A stretch of 64,000 nt of DNA from CAXWPM01 sp965206125 (GTDB lineage: Bacteria; Acidobacteriota; Terriglobia; 20CM-2-55-15), in contig CBDBIN010000042.1 of NCBI GenBank assembly GCA_965206125.1, positions 283,839-347,838 on the forward strand, in the 5' to 3' direction. Of the stretch, positions 8,556-18,384 are shown piece after piece (the stretch's first letter is position 1; each line of letters opens with the position of its first letter). The notes below the pieces were generated by a model. It was not told the origin of the DNA, did no database searches, and saw nothing but the letters and a program-made list of their open reading frames with translations. The position numbers were made by a program, and so were the translations under genes.

Positions 8556-9115
8556 CACCAGTCGAAGGTTAGCAGCAATCAGCAGGTTAACTCCTGAATA
8601 ACCACGGACATGGAGATCTGAAACGCCCTTGTTTGCGGGGTCTTCGTGAATATCCACTTTTCCGTATCTGGACTCCTCCGTCAAGTAGGCGGTTTAACAG
8701 GAGTTGGGAAGGCGATTCGTTAAGCACTGTGGCGTTACTCATGAGTAATGCGGAAGGTATTTTTCTTGTCGGCTGTTCCTGAGATCCGCCTATAATCCGC
8801 TGGTGTCACTCTGAAATACATAAGACCGTTGTCGAAATTCGACAACCTCATGGCCGGTCGTCGCCCAAAGGAGGGCCGATGATTCTCCTATCCACCCGTT
8901 GCATTCAACTTCAGGCAAGTCGTCGCCTCGGACGTCTTAATCACGGAGGTCGACCAGTTCGGTGCGATGAACTCCGTCTACCGTCCTCGATTTCTGAACG
9001 ACCCGCCCGTACGAGCCCCAATCGGGGTCGACCGGCTGGCCAGCGGCAACGCGCTTTGAGGAACGAGCGACGTTCTGAAGACCGCGACTTCTTTGGCCTG
9101 GCCGGAAAGGACGCA
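8556..9115. other. Intergenic region with upstream-element copy 4
   Basis: GTTAGCAGCAATCAGCAGGT (about 8569-8588) is a diverged copy of the dispersed element. Its minus-strand TTGCTG is 17 nt from TCATAA, but this would read antisense into the serine hydrolase, so a promoter role is doubtful here. AACTCCTG near 8588 and CAGGAGTT near 8699 form an 8-bp inverted pair about 110 bp apart. The peptidase reading frame is open upstream to 8879, but that part lacks a signal peptide and looks non-coding. Confidence 0.4.
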
Positions 9116-11752
9116 ATGACTCGGTTCGCCTGGTTCCTCATCCTCCTGCTAGTCCTGAGTACGTTTCCGCTGAATCTCGAAGCCCGGGGAAGAACGGGGC
9201 AGGCCCAGACTCAGGCCGCAAATCAGGAACCACAGCCCGTCACGACTGCGAACTACGATCAGGCGGGGCGCTTCGCTCCATACAAGATCGACCGCCTCAT
9301 CTACAGCACTGCGGTTCGGCCGCACTGGATCGACGACGGCAGTGACCGGTTCTGGTACGAGTGGGAGACCTCGGGCGGTAAGAGCTACTACCTCGTCGAC
9401 CCGGCACGCGGCACGAAGACCGCCATCTTCGACAACGACCGAATCGCGGCGGAACTGACTCGCTTGACGAAGGATCCATGGGACGGCCAGCACTTGCCGA
9501 TCCGGGGCATCACGTTCATCGACGCGGACACGCTGCAATTCGAAGTCGAGTCGTCCCAGGATGCGGAAGCGGAGGAATCCGAGACGGATGAGACGGATCA
9601 GGAACAGGAACAGGAACAGGAACAGCAGCAGGAAGAGGATGACGGGGAGACCCGCGAGGAACGGGCGAAGAAGCATCTGTTCCACTTCGAGTACGAGATC
9701 AACGGCCGGACCCTTCGCATGCTCGAGGATTGGGAAAAGCCCGATGACCATCCGAACTGGGCGAACGTGTCACCAGACGGCCAGACGGTAATCTTCGCTC
9801 GCAACGACAACCTCTTCATGATGAGCGGGGACTCCTACCAGCAGATCCTCGACGCTCGGCGTGGCAAAGATGGTGATGACGCGGACGAGGCGGACCAGGC
9901 CGTCGAGGTGGAGGAGATCGGGCTGACGGCCGACGGTGAGCAGCACTACAGCTACGCCAACTTCGATCGGGGCGACACGGACCCGGAACGGGAGAAGACG
10001 AAGGACGAGCGGAAGAGGGTCACGATCTCGTGGTCGCACGATTCCGCTCGCTTCGCCATCGTCCGGCGTGATCAGCGAAAGACGGGGGATCTCTGGGTTA
10101 TCCATTCGGTCGGTAACCGCCGGCCCGAGCTCGAGACCTACCGGTACGACATGGCTGGTGAGGAGAACATCACGCAGCGGGAGTTGGGCGTCTACGACCT
10201 CGCGACACGCAAGATGGTCGCGGTAGACGCGGCCAAGTTCAAGGACCAGAACATTGCGATATTGAACGCCCGGAAGTTCGAGTATCCGGACCGCCACGAG
10301 CCTGATCGGAACCGCTGGCTGTCGGACGACCCGAACGAATTGTACTTCTGGCGGCAGAGTCGCGATCGACACCGGCTGGAGGTGTGTGTGGCGGACGCGA
10401 CGACCGGTGAGGTGCGCGTCGTCCTCGAGGAAGAGCTCAACACCTACGTGGAGATCCAGCCGCTCGAACGTCTCAGTTCGGGCGACCTGATCTGGTGGTC
10501 GGAGCGGGACGGCTGGTCGCATCTCTATCTCTATGGTTCGGACGGGACCCTCAAGACTCGATTGACCGAAGGACCCTGGGGTGTGCGACAGGTCCAAGGG
10601 ATCGACGAAGAGGCCGAGGTCGTGTACTTCACGGCGAACGCTCGAGAGGCCGCCGAAGACCCCTACTACCAGCATCTGTACAGCGTGAACCTCGACGGCG
10701 ACGACCTGAAGTTACTCGATCCCGGAGACTTTGACCATCGAGTCGAGATGGGGGAGTCCAGCCGGTTCTTCATCGACAACTACTCGAGGGTGAACACCCC
10801 GCCGAGCGCGGCACTGATCGGGGCCGACGGCGCCAAGGTGCTCGATCTCGAAGCGGCCGACTTCAGCCAGCTTGAAGCGGCGGGGTATCAGTTCCCTGAG
10901 CCGTACCGCATCAAGGCGGCCGATCGCGTGACCGACCTGTACGGCGTCATGTACAAACCGTTCGACTTCGACCCGTCGAAGAAGTATCCGATCATCGAAT
11001 TCGTCTATCCCGGTCCGCAGACCGAATCGGTCTCGAAGTCGTTCTCGACGAATCGCTACGAAACCGCGCTCGCACAGTTCGGCTTCATTGTCGTGACCAT
11101 CGGAAACCGCGGCGGACATCCCGCGCGCTCGAAGTGGTACCACAACTATGGCTACGGCAACTTGCGTGATTACGGCCTGGCGGACAAGAAGGCGGCCATC
11201 GAGCAGCTTGCCGATCGCCACGACTTCATAGACGCGGACCGCGTGGGTATCTATGGACACTCTGGCGGAGGGTTCATGTCGACCGCCGCGATGCTCGTCT
11301 ATCCTGACCTCTTCAAGGTTGCTGTGTCGTCGTCCGGGAACCACAACAACGACGTCTACAACACCTCCTGGTCGGAGAAGCACGATGGCGTCGAGGAGGT
11401 TGTGGGAGAGGACGGCGAGATTAGCTTCGAGTACGACATCGACAAGAACACGGATCTTGCCCAGAACCTCAAGGGGCACCTTCTGCTGACGACGGGCGAC
11501 ATCGACAACAACGTGCACCCGGTCGGCACGCTCAGGATGGCCGAGGCACTCATCAAGGCGAACAAACGCTTCGACTTCTTCATCTTCCCGGGCATGCGGC
11601 ACAGCTACAGGGACATGGGGGACTACTGGTTCTGGCTCCGCGCTGAGTACTTCGTCGAGCATCTGCTCGGCGACTTGCAATGGGATCCTGACATTGTTCA
11701 ACTCAACTTGATGAAGGGCGATCCGCCGATCGGGGGGAACGGCCCGCGATGA
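9116..11752 (+). CDS. Exported S9-family (dipeptidyl-peptidase IV-like) peptidase
   Basis: This 878-aa serine peptidase is predicted to cleave short peptides in the periplasm. ATG 9116 follows GGAAAGGA and opens a signal peptide (TRFAWFLILLLVLSTFPLNL). A beta-propeller occupies about residues 40-600 and an alpha/beta-hydrolase domain follows. The catalytic triad is S716 (YGHSGGGFMST), D797 (GDIDNNVHP) and H829 (GMRHSYRDM). An acidic Glu/Gln-rich insert at about residues 145-185 is unusual and probably a surface loop. It stands alone downstream of the serine hydrolase on the same strand. Confidence 0.9.
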   Translation: MTRFAWFLILLLVLSTFPLNLEARGRTGQAQTQAANQEPQPVTTANYDQAGRFAPYKIDRLIYSTAVRPHWIDDGSDRFWYEWETSGGKSYYLVDPARGTKTAIFDNDRIAAELTRLTKDPWDGQHLPIRGITFIDADTLQFEVESSQDAEAEESETDETDQEQEQEQEQQQEEDDGETREERAKKHLFHFEYEINGRTLRMLEDWEKPDDHPNWANVSPDGQTVIFARNDNLFMMSGDSYQQILDARRGKDGDDADEADQAVEVEEIGLTADGEQHYSYANFDRGDTDPEREKTKDERKRVTISWSHDSARFAIVRRDQRKTGDLWVIHSVGNRRPELETYRYDMAGEENITQRELGVYDLATRKMVAVDAAKFKDQNIAILNARKFEYPDRHEPDRNRWLSDDPNELYFWRQSRDRHRLEVCVADATTGEVRVVLEEELNTYVEIQPLERLSSGDLIWWSERDGWSHLYLYGSDGTLKTRLTEGPWGVRQVQGIDEEAEVVYFTANAREAAEDPYYQHLYSVNLDGDDLKLLDPGDFDHRVEMGESSRFFIDNYSRVNTPPSAALIGADGAKVLDLEAADFSQLEAAGYQFPEPYRIKAADRVTDLYGVMYKPFDFDPSKKYPIIEFVYPGPQTESVSKSFSTNRYETALAQFGFIVVTIGNRGGHPARSKWYHNYGYGNLRDYGLADKKAAIEQLADRHDFIDADRVGIYGHSGGGFMSTAAMLVYPDLFKVAVSSSGNHNNDVYNTSWSEKHDGVEEVVGEDGEISFEYDIDKNTDLAQNLKGHLLLTTGDIDNNVHPVGTLRMAEALIKANKRFDFFIFPGMRHSYRDMGDYWFWLRAEYFVEHLLGDLQWDPDIVQLNLMKGDPPIGGNGPR

Positions 11753-11828
11753 GCCGGCTCTTTCTCGAGGCGATCGGTGGCTGGGAAAGAGGGGCTTGTC
11801 GAGGAGATCCCCTTAACTGCGCGCCTGA

Positions 11829-12050
11829 TCATCTACGTTCTCTCGGAGTGGAGTAGTCGAGTTTGAAGGTGGATCGGATCAGGAAGTGGTCGGAAGGGAA
11901 TCCGGTAGGCCAGGTAGAGATCAACCTCGTGGACGTGTTTTCCAGCCCCGAGCCCTTGTAGTACACCTGGTCGATTCGCCTGCCACTCCGTGGGTGTATC
12001 CAGGATCAGCTTGCACGTCGGGATGAAGGCTTCGAAACGCTCCCGCAAGG
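11829..12050 (-). pseudogene. C-terminal fragment of an endonuclease/exonuclease/phosphatase-family protein
   Basis: Minus-strand translation gives AFRSLHPDVQADPGYTHGV and then, after loss of one base, RIDQVYYKGSGLE, STWPTGFPSDHFLIRSTFKL and a stop. RIDQVYYKG and PSDHFLI match the final beta-strand and the catalytic SDH motif of the EEP (DNase I-like) superfamily. The N-terminal two thirds are missing and the fragment abuts the sulfatase start, so it is dead. It fills most of the 308-bp gap between the peptidase and the sulfatase. Confidence 0.65.
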
Positions 12051-12060
12051 ATGAAACTTA

Positions 12061-13413
12061 ATGCAGCGACCTTCTTTCTTTGTTGCGATCGCACTTGGAG
12101 CAGCCACCCTGGCCGCACCTTCACTGCCTGCACAAACGCCTCTTCCCAACGTCGTGTTCATCATGACCGACGATATCGGATACGGGGACATCGGTAGCTA
12201 TGGCAGTCCTGACGTGGCCACGCCGAACATCGATCGGTTGGCGAGGGACGGCGCAAGATTTACAGATTTCTACGCCAACGCTCCAGTGTGTACGCCAACG
12301 CGAGTAGGGTTCATCACGGGTCGCTACCAGCAGCGCCTCGGCCTCGACGGGCCTCTTCCGAATGCGCGGTCGGATGATAGCGGTGGGCTGACTGCCAATG
12401 GGCGTGGAGTCGTTGCGGACGGGCGAACACTACCGCAGTTGCTGAAGAACAGCGGCTACGCGACGGCGCTGGTCGGGAAGTGGCACCTCGGATACGAGTT
12501 GAACCAGAGCCCAAACGCGCACGGCTTCGACTACTTCTTCGGATTCAAATCCGGTTTCATCGACTACTACCAGCATACGAATGGAAGGGGTGTCGACGAC
12601 TTATGGGAGAATGAACAACAGATCCAGATGGACGGCTATCTGACGGATCTCATCACTGAACGGTCAACTGAATTCATTCGCGAAAACGCGAGCCGGCCGT
12701 TCTTTCTCTCGGTACAGTACAACGCTGCGCACTGGCCCTATCAGCCACCGGATCGACCATCGGTCGCGCGCAACAATGCCACCCACCTACAGCCGCACAG
12801 CGAAAACACAGGCACCCGACAAGACTACGTGGCAATGCTCGAACGTGCCGATCAGGGCATTGGAGAAATCGTTCAGGCGTTGAACGATGCGGGGGTGAGT
12901 GACAACACGCTCGTGATCTTCACGAATGACAACGGCGGCGAATGGTTGGCGCGCAACGCGCCGCTGTTCAACCGAAAGTGGACGGTCTGGGAGGGCGGGA
13001 TTCGAGTACCCGCCATCCTGAGATGGCCAGGAGTGATTCCGGCCGGGCGTGTTACGGACCAAGTGGGCATTACGATGGACCTTACGGCGACGATCCTCGC
13101 CGTGACCCGGGCCGAGCTACCAGGAGACCTCGGTCTGGAAGGCATCAACCTGCTGCCGATTGTGACCGGAGATGCGGCTGAGCAAGAGCGCACCCTATTC
13201 TGGCGCGATGTAGACAACAGCCGGGCCGTCCGGAGCGGCGACTGGAAGCTGGTAGTCGACGGCCGCAACTCTTTCGTGTTCAATGTCCGCATTGACTTGG
13301 GCGAGCGCAACGACATGGCCAACATCCGGCAGGATGTAGCCCGCCGGCTCCGTCTCCTGCTCGAGGAGTGGGAGGCCGACGTGAACGCGGAAGCTGGGGC
13401 GCGTCGGTGGTGA
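12061..13413 (+). CDS. Exported sulfatase (arylsulfatase-like)
   Basis: This 450-aa sulfatase should hydrolyse sulfate esters outside the cytoplasm after signal-peptide removal (FFVAIALGAATLAAPSLPA). The formylglycine site is C77 in CTPTR (consensus C-x-P-x-R). Metal ligands are visible in FIMTDDIGYGD near the N-terminus and in FTNDNGG. KWHLGYE is the other conserved sulfatase motif. A formylglycine-generating enzyme is required but is not in the window. The start is the ATG directly ahead of the signal peptide. Confidence 0.9.
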   Translation: MQRPSFFVAIALGAATLAAPSLPAQTPLPNVVFIMTDDIGYGDIGSYGSPDVATPNIDRLARDGARFTDFYANAPVCTPTRVGFITGRYQQRLGLDGPLPNARSDDSGGLTANGRGVVADGRTLPQLLKNSGYATALVGKWHLGYELNQSPNAHGFDYFFGFKSGFIDYYQHTNGRGVDDLWENEQQIQMDGYLTDLITERSTEFIRENASRPFFLSVQYNAAHWPYQPPDRPSVARNNATHLQPHSENTGTRQDYVAMLERADQGIGEIVQALNDAGVSDNTLVIFTNDNGGEWLARNAPLFNRKWTVWEGGIRVPAILRWPGVIPAGRVTDQVGITMDLTATILAVTRAELPGDLGLEGINLLPIVTGDAAEQERTLFWRDVDNSRAVRSGDWKLVVDGRNSFVFNVRIDLGERNDMANIRQDVARRLRLLLEEWEADVNAEAGARRW

Positions 13414-13595
13414 GAGATCCTGGCCGTTTCGAATAACGCACAGAGCTACGTAAAGGCGTTTGCTGTGGTCGCGGAAGACGACATCGACCTCGCCCATGGA
13501 TATTCCCGGCCCCAACATCATCAGCGGTACGTTGGGACGGACGCCGTAGGTGAACCAGCTGTACCCCGTGGAGAGGTACCCACAAAGACCCTACC

Positions 13596-15606
13596 TCACC
13601 CGCTGTGGTCGCCATCGGGCTCGAGCAACGAGAAGCCGACAAACCCCACGACCAACAACCAGCCCAGCAGATTGAAGCCCATCGTCATCGCCACAATCGT
13701 TGCGCCCGCAGCCCCAACGACGCCACCAAGTCCATCGCAACCAATTGCCAACCCCTCACCGTGTCCTCGGACCGACCTGCAGGATTGAATCACAGCGAGG
13801 AACGGTAATCCTGCCGGCATACAGCAAATCGCTGTAAATGTGGTCATGAGTACAGCGGCGACAGAGATCTCCTCGACGCTCGCGCCAATCTCCGCAATGG
13901 TGGGTCCCACTACAGTGAGCACCATCACGCCGCCGGCCGCCAGGATCCCCGTTCGCCGCCACATCACAGGCTGTTGGAACCTGCTTCCCAGCAGAAGCGC
14001 ACCCATGCCGGCACCCACCAGCACCGAAGCTAGTGCCAGGCCTATCGCCAAAGCTGGGCTGCCCACAGCGGTCTGGACTCGATAGACGACCAGTACCTGC
14101 AGCGCCATCGTAACCATGCCAACCAGCGCGGCCGCACCGCCCCGGACTACGTTGCCGGGAGCTTTTCGTTCCCAGCTGAACACAGCAACGAGCAGCATCA
14201 GCGCCAAGCCCCCCGCAACCAAAGCATGAGCGATATTGAAAAAACCCGGCTCAAACAGAAACGGGCGGTCGTCGGTTGCAGGCAGACCGTCGAGGCCAGC
14301 TTGGTCTAGAAATAACTCCGCACCCAATTCGCTGGCAAGAAGACGTATCTTGTCGAGTTCAGGCCCCTCAAACGCTTTGTTGCGAGCCAGTAACAGGTGG
14401 TTAAACGGATTGGTCGCATGCTGAGAAATCGGTAGTCGCAATTCAGCAATACGATCGGCGTTTCCGCCATTGGCTGCAAGCACCGAAAAGACGGGTCCGC
14501 TCCGCAAGCAATGGTGAGTTCTGAATGACCGCGAGTATCCCAAGGGGTCGCAGGTGTTTCAGGTAAGTCTGCACTGCCTCGACGGTCAGCACTCGACCGT
14601 CGACGTGGCTACGCCCTCGCCCGATGGCTGGCGAAGTCTGCAGCAGCGTGAGGTTGATATGGTCCCAACGGTCATTCGAAGCGGCGACAAAGCGCCTGGC
14701 GTCCTCCAAGTGAATGTGCACCCTTGGGTTGCTGAGTGCGCCGCCCGCCCACGCATCCAGTTTGCGGCCGAACTCAATCGTCTGAGGATTAATTTCGACC
14801 GCATCAATGCGTTCGGCGCCTGACTGTAGAGCCAGCGCCATATCAAATCCAGCACCCGCTCCCAACAGCAGCACTCTGTCGCGTCCACCGCTGAGCAACG
14901 CCATTCGCTTGAGGCGGGACAGATCCTCTACATATGGATCGTCAAAATACGTGGATTCCCCGTCCCACTTCACAGAACGCGTGACGAACATCGCGTCGGT
15001 GAACACGTAGGCCACTGACTCCCGGGAAGTATGCAGCAGATCCGTCCGGGCATAGGCGCTTGCATGATAGCGATGCTGACGCAATCCCTCTCTATCAACG
15101 ACATCGCGCAGGTGAGTCTGTATGCCGATCTCCCCCAGGACATCCATCGGCAGCCACGCCACCACCATCGGACCAACCAGCACCAGGCCAAGTGCTGCTC
15201 CGACAACCTCGCCGACGTATAGGTGAACACGTTCTCGGGGATTGGTCATTCGATGCCATGCCAGCGTTGAGGCGGCGCCAAACAAAACAAACGGGAAGGC
15301 GAAGAGGCCACCGGTCCAGGCCGCGTCATACCTCGAGATCAACCACCAGCTAATCGGCATCAACCCGGGTAGCAAGACCAACAGGACCGACAGGCGCAGT
15401 CGACCCCCGTACCGCTTGGTCCCGAGCGCCCCTGCGCCCAAACCAAACAGACACAGGGCCAGGGCCAGGTAGGTCAGGTCGAAGAAATAGACAACGGAAG
15501 CGAGACGCGTGACTGCAAGTTCCCACGCCCCAAGTAAGCTGGCGGCCGCCGCGAGAGCCAGCACCGTGACGAGGTAATGGGATTTACTGGGTGAAAACGG
15601 GGACAC
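13596..15606 (-). pseudogene. Membrane-fused spermidine-synthase-like protein, frameshifted
   Basis: Two frames (14443-15606 and 13596 to about 14490) form one gene of about 670 codons. The first has five to six transmembrane segments and a Rossmann methyltransferase-like synthase core: LLLGAGAGFDMALAL (nucleotide-binding loop), IDAVEINPQT and HLEDARRFVA. The frame shifts near 14485 within RTRLF; the other frame continues with VLAANGGNADRIAELRLP and five to six more transmembrane helices. One missing base explains it. Related proteins are predicted membrane aminopropyltransferases of unclear substrate. It may be inactive, or the shift may be a read error. Confidence 0.7.
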
Positions 15607-15919
15607 ACACCTTCCTGGCCTTAGCCGTGTAAGAGCCAGACTACAGTATTGAAGGCCGATAGGTAAGACGAGAGGGGTTCGCAGCCGAGGTTTGGGTTCT
15701 TGAGATTACGGCCGGAAGGAGTTGGTAGCAATCAATCAGCCACCCGGACGCATAATCGCTTCCGCGTAAGCTAGAAACCTTCGACAGAGGGGCTTTTCAG
15801 CGGAATCCACTTTGGAGTTTCGGCGACTTGAACGAAGCCGCTGGCGCGGCGGACGCTACGCGTGTGCTGACTGAAGAGTGATGCGGTCCCGATAGAGTGT
15901 GAGCCTCAAGGAGGCTCAC
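15607..15919. other. Intergenic region with upstream-element copy 5
   Basis: The region contains GGTAGCAATCAATCAGCCAC (15724-15743) followed by CCGGACGCATAATCGCTTCC. This continues exactly as the reconstructed pre-insertion sequence of copy 1 does (CGGACGCTTAAACG). Minus-strand TTGCTA (15726-15731) and TAATCT (15703-15708) are 17 nt apart, upstream of the synthase gene. The left boundary of the IS91-type element lies somewhere between here and 15900. A ribosome site AAGGAGG precedes the integrase ATG at 15920. Confidence 0.5.
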
Positions 15920-16810
15920 ATGACGAAACTACGACAGCGGATGCTGGAGGAACTCCAGCGCCGGAACTACTCACCCGAGACCATCCGGCCGTACCTTTAC
16001 ACGGTCGAAGACTTTTCCCGCTACTTCGGCAAGTCGCCCGACAAGCTCGGACAGGAAGACATGCGGCGGTACCAGCTGCATCTGCTGCACGATCGGAAAC
16101 TGGCGGTAGGCAGCATCATCGCACGGATCGCCGCACTCCGGTTTTTCTTCGTGAAGGTGCTTCGCAGACCGTATCGCCAGATCGATCTGGTCTATCCGAA
16201 ACAGCCGACCCGGTTGCCCACGATTCTGAGCGAAGAGGAAGTGGCACGACTGTTGGCCTCGGCTAACAGCTCCTATCACTTCGTCATCCTGATAACCTTG
16301 TATTCGACGGGACTGCGGCGGGCCGAGTTGTGTCGTCTAAAGGTCGAAGACGTCGACAGCGAATGCATGGTGATCCATGTGAGGCAGGGGAAAGGCAATC
16401 GCGATCGCGACGTGACGCTGTCGCCGAAACTGCTGGAAGTCCTGCGTGACTACTGGCGTTGGCTCAAACCCGGGGAGTATTTGTTCCCCAGTTTGCTCCG
16501 GACCCGTCCGGGAAAACCCATCACCCCGAAGACGGTGTGGTATGCCGTCCAACAGGCCGCCCTGCGTGCCGGCATCGAAAAGAAGATTTCGCCGCACACT
16601 CTGCGTCACAGCTGGGCCACTCACCTGCTAGAGCGGGGAACGGATCTGAGAACCATCCAGCTCCTGCTGGGTCATGTCGATCTGGAATCCACAAGCATCT
16701 ACCTGCATCTGTCCCAGGCGCACATGCAGGGGGTAGTGAACCCGGTCGACTCTCTATCGGTTCCCGATCTGGGACCGTCTCCCCGTTTGAGAAAGCCGAA
16801 AGGCGAATGA
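15920..16810 (+). CDS. Tyrosine recombinase (IS91-associated integrase)
   Basis: This 296-aa site-specific recombinase has an N-terminal SAM-like DNA-binding domain (LEELQRRNYSPETIRPYL). Its catalytic domain contains the Arg of STGLRRAELCRLK, a Lys in RQGKGNRDR, the HxxR of SPHTLRHSWATHLL, the His of LLGHVDLEST and the nucleophile Tyr in STSIYLHLS. ATG 15920 follows AAGGAGG. The stop overlaps the transposase ATG (ATGA), so both are translated together. Its role in IS91 transposition is not well understood. Confidence 0.88.
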   Translation: MTKLRQRMLEELQRRNYSPETIRPYLYTVEDFSRYFGKSPDKLGQEDMRRYQLHLLHDRKLAVGSIIARIAALRFFFVKVLRRPYRQIDLVYPKQPTRLPTILSEEEVARLLASANSSYHFVILITLYSTGLRRAELCRLKVEDVDSECMVIHVRQGKGNRDRDVTLSPKLLEVLRDYWRWLKPGEYLFPSLLRTRPGKPITPKTVWYAVQQAALRAGIEKKISPHTLRHSWATHLLERGTDLRTIQLLLGHVDLESTSIYLHLSQAHMQGVVNPVDSLSVPDLGPSPRLRKPKGE

Positions 16811-17970
16811 ACCGACCCACCGTGGAGGTGGCCGACATCTTTCGCGTTCGGGTTCGCGGTTTCCTCCGACATCACCGCCTCGGTATTCAGAAACACAAAG
16901 TCCTGCGCGCGATCATGCACTGTCGTACCGCTGCGATGGGCGGTCACATCGACCGGTGTGCCCAGTGTGGGCGCGAATCCGGAGTCTCGTTCAACTCCTG
17001 TCGCAACCGCCATTGTCCAAAGTGTCAGACCCAGGCCCGACGACGTTGGCTCCAGGCCCGGGAAGCCGAACTCCTGCCCACACCCTACTTCCACGTCGTG
17101 TTCACCGTCCCCCACCAGTTCCACCCATTCTTCTTCCAGCACCCGGCCGCACTCTATACCCTGCTGTTTCGCAGCGTGGCCGATACGTTGATGGAAGTTG
17201 CCGCCAATCCCAAGCGACTCGGCGTACGGATCGGTTTCTTCGGCATCCTGCATACCTGGAGTCAGAACCTGCAGTTCCATCCCCACATCCATTGTGTCGT
17301 ACCGGCTGGCGGACTGGCTCCGGATCAGTCCCGTTGGATTCCAGGCTCTCCACGCTTCTTCCTGCCCAAGCAGGTGCTCGCCCGAGTCTTCCGTGGCAAG
17401 TTTCTGGATGGACTCGGTCGCGCCATCGCCAACGGTTCGATCGAACTGTCCGGATCGATTCGACACCTGGGTAAACCTAAACACTTCGGTCGGTTCCGTC
17501 GCCAAATGCATTCCCGCAAATGGGTCGTCTACATCAAACGTCCCTTTGGGGGTCCCGGGCACGTGCTCCGCTACCTGGGCCGCTACACCCATCGGGTCGC
17601 CATCTCCAATCATCGATTAGTCTCGTTTGACCGGAACCAGGTTCAGTTCCGTTGGCGGGATTATCGTCATGGCAACAAGAGCCGCATCATGACACTCGCC
17701 GCAGATGAGTTCATCCGGCGGTTCTTGTTACACGTTCTACCAAAAGGTTTCGTTCGCATCCGCCACTTCGGATTCATGGCCAACTACCGACGAAGCGACT
17801 CGTTCGCTCTCTGCCGCCGACTTCTCCATGCGGTACCCGTCGAACCGGACGAAACGACCTCGTCGGACTCCTCCTGGTCCTGTCCACACTGTCAGGGACC
17901 GATGACTCTCATTCAACGCTTCACCGCCCAGCAACTAGCGAGGCTCACATTCATATGCGATACGTCCTGA
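16807..17970 (+). CDS. IS91-family HUH transposase
   Basis: This 387-aa rolling-circle transposase has an N-terminal zinc finger (CAQCG and NRHCPKCQ, about residues 48-80), the histidine cluster H158-P-H160-I-H162 (FHPHIHCVVPAGGL) and two candidate nucleophile tyrosines Y256 and Y260 (RYLGRYTHR). This is the IS91 Y2 arrangement. A second Cys pair (CPHCQG) lies near the C-terminus. The reading frame is intact. Confidence 0.9.
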   Translation: MNRPTVEVADIFRVRVRGFLRHHRLGIQKHKVLRAIMHCRTAAMGGHIDRCAQCGRESGVSFNSCRNRHCPKCQTQARRRWLQAREAELLPTPYFHVVFTVPHQFHPFFFQHPAALYTLLFRSVADTLMEVAANPKRLGVRIGFFGILHTWSQNLQFHPHIHCVVPAGGLAPDQSRWIPGSPRFFLPKQVLARVFRGKFLDGLGRAIANGSIELSGSIRHLGKPKHFGRFRRQMHSRKWVVYIKRPFGGPGHVLRYLGRYTHRVAISNHRLVSFDRNQVQFRWRDYRHGNKSRIMTLAADEFIRRFLLHVLPKGFVRIRHFGFMANYRRSDSFALCRRLLHAVPVEPDETTSSDSSWSCPHCQGPMTLIQRFTAQQLARLTFICDTS

Positions 17971-18384
17971 TCCGACTTCACAACCCGAATACCGACGTGT
18001 CATTCAGACACGTCCGCGCCGGAGTCTGCCTCTACCCAAATATCCCGTTAGATCCCGTCCTTCCAACACACCAATCCGCCGACCCAAACGCATTCCGATT
18101 CACACCATCGACGCGGTCATCAACTGCCGGTACCCTTCCTCACCCCCTAACGGCCTCCAGATCCGGCCCGTTGCCCCTACTTTCTCCATAGCCCACCGCG
18201 TCCGCCGCAAACAGCCAGCGCCTTCCTTCAAGTCTTGTTATCCGAACTGCTGCGGGTTCACATTTTGGCCCGTCCTGTGCAGTCTCGCGCCGCAGCACTT
18301 CCGATGAACGCTAGCGACTACACGTCCACGTGGTCGTGCTCGTCTTCGCGACTCTCATTCGTGGTCTGGATGCTCTCATCGGAG
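17971..18384. other. Non-coding region after the IS91 transposase
   Basis: No gene is recognisable. The region holds the perfect 8-bp hairpin at 17994-18014 and a pyrimidine-rich, CCC-containing stretch to about 18230. The right end of the IS91 element should lie between 17970 and the stop of the next gene at 18385. I could not identify a terminal sequence or insertion target. Confidence 0.4.

Larger units (their letters stand above)
15899..18014 (+). mobile_element. IS91-type element with a paired tyrosine recombinase
   Basis: A tyrosine recombinase and an IS91 HUH transposase are coupled by ATGA, a common arrangement in bacterial IS91-type elements. I could not define either terminus; the limits given are the coding part plus a hairpin (GACGTGTC-ATTCA-GACACGTC, 17994-18014) downstream of the transposase. 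That hairpin could belong to a terminal (ori/ter) structure or be a terminator. Both genes look intact. Confidence 0.7.

Noticed and set aside
8556..8720. Integron attC site (GTTAGCA, GGTTAAC and an 8-bp inverted pair)
   Set aside because: The core sites do not match RYYYAAC/GTTRRRY, the two halves do not fold as attC and no integron integrase is present.
8879..9115. N-terminal extension of the S9 peptidase
   Set aside because: ATG 9116 has a ribosome site and begins a proper signal peptide; the upstream part would bury the signal.
13414..13595. Possible gene fragment on the minus strand (MMLGPGISMGEVDVVFRDHS)
   Set aside because: It has coding-like character and may be a remnant, but I could not match it to a family or define its ends.
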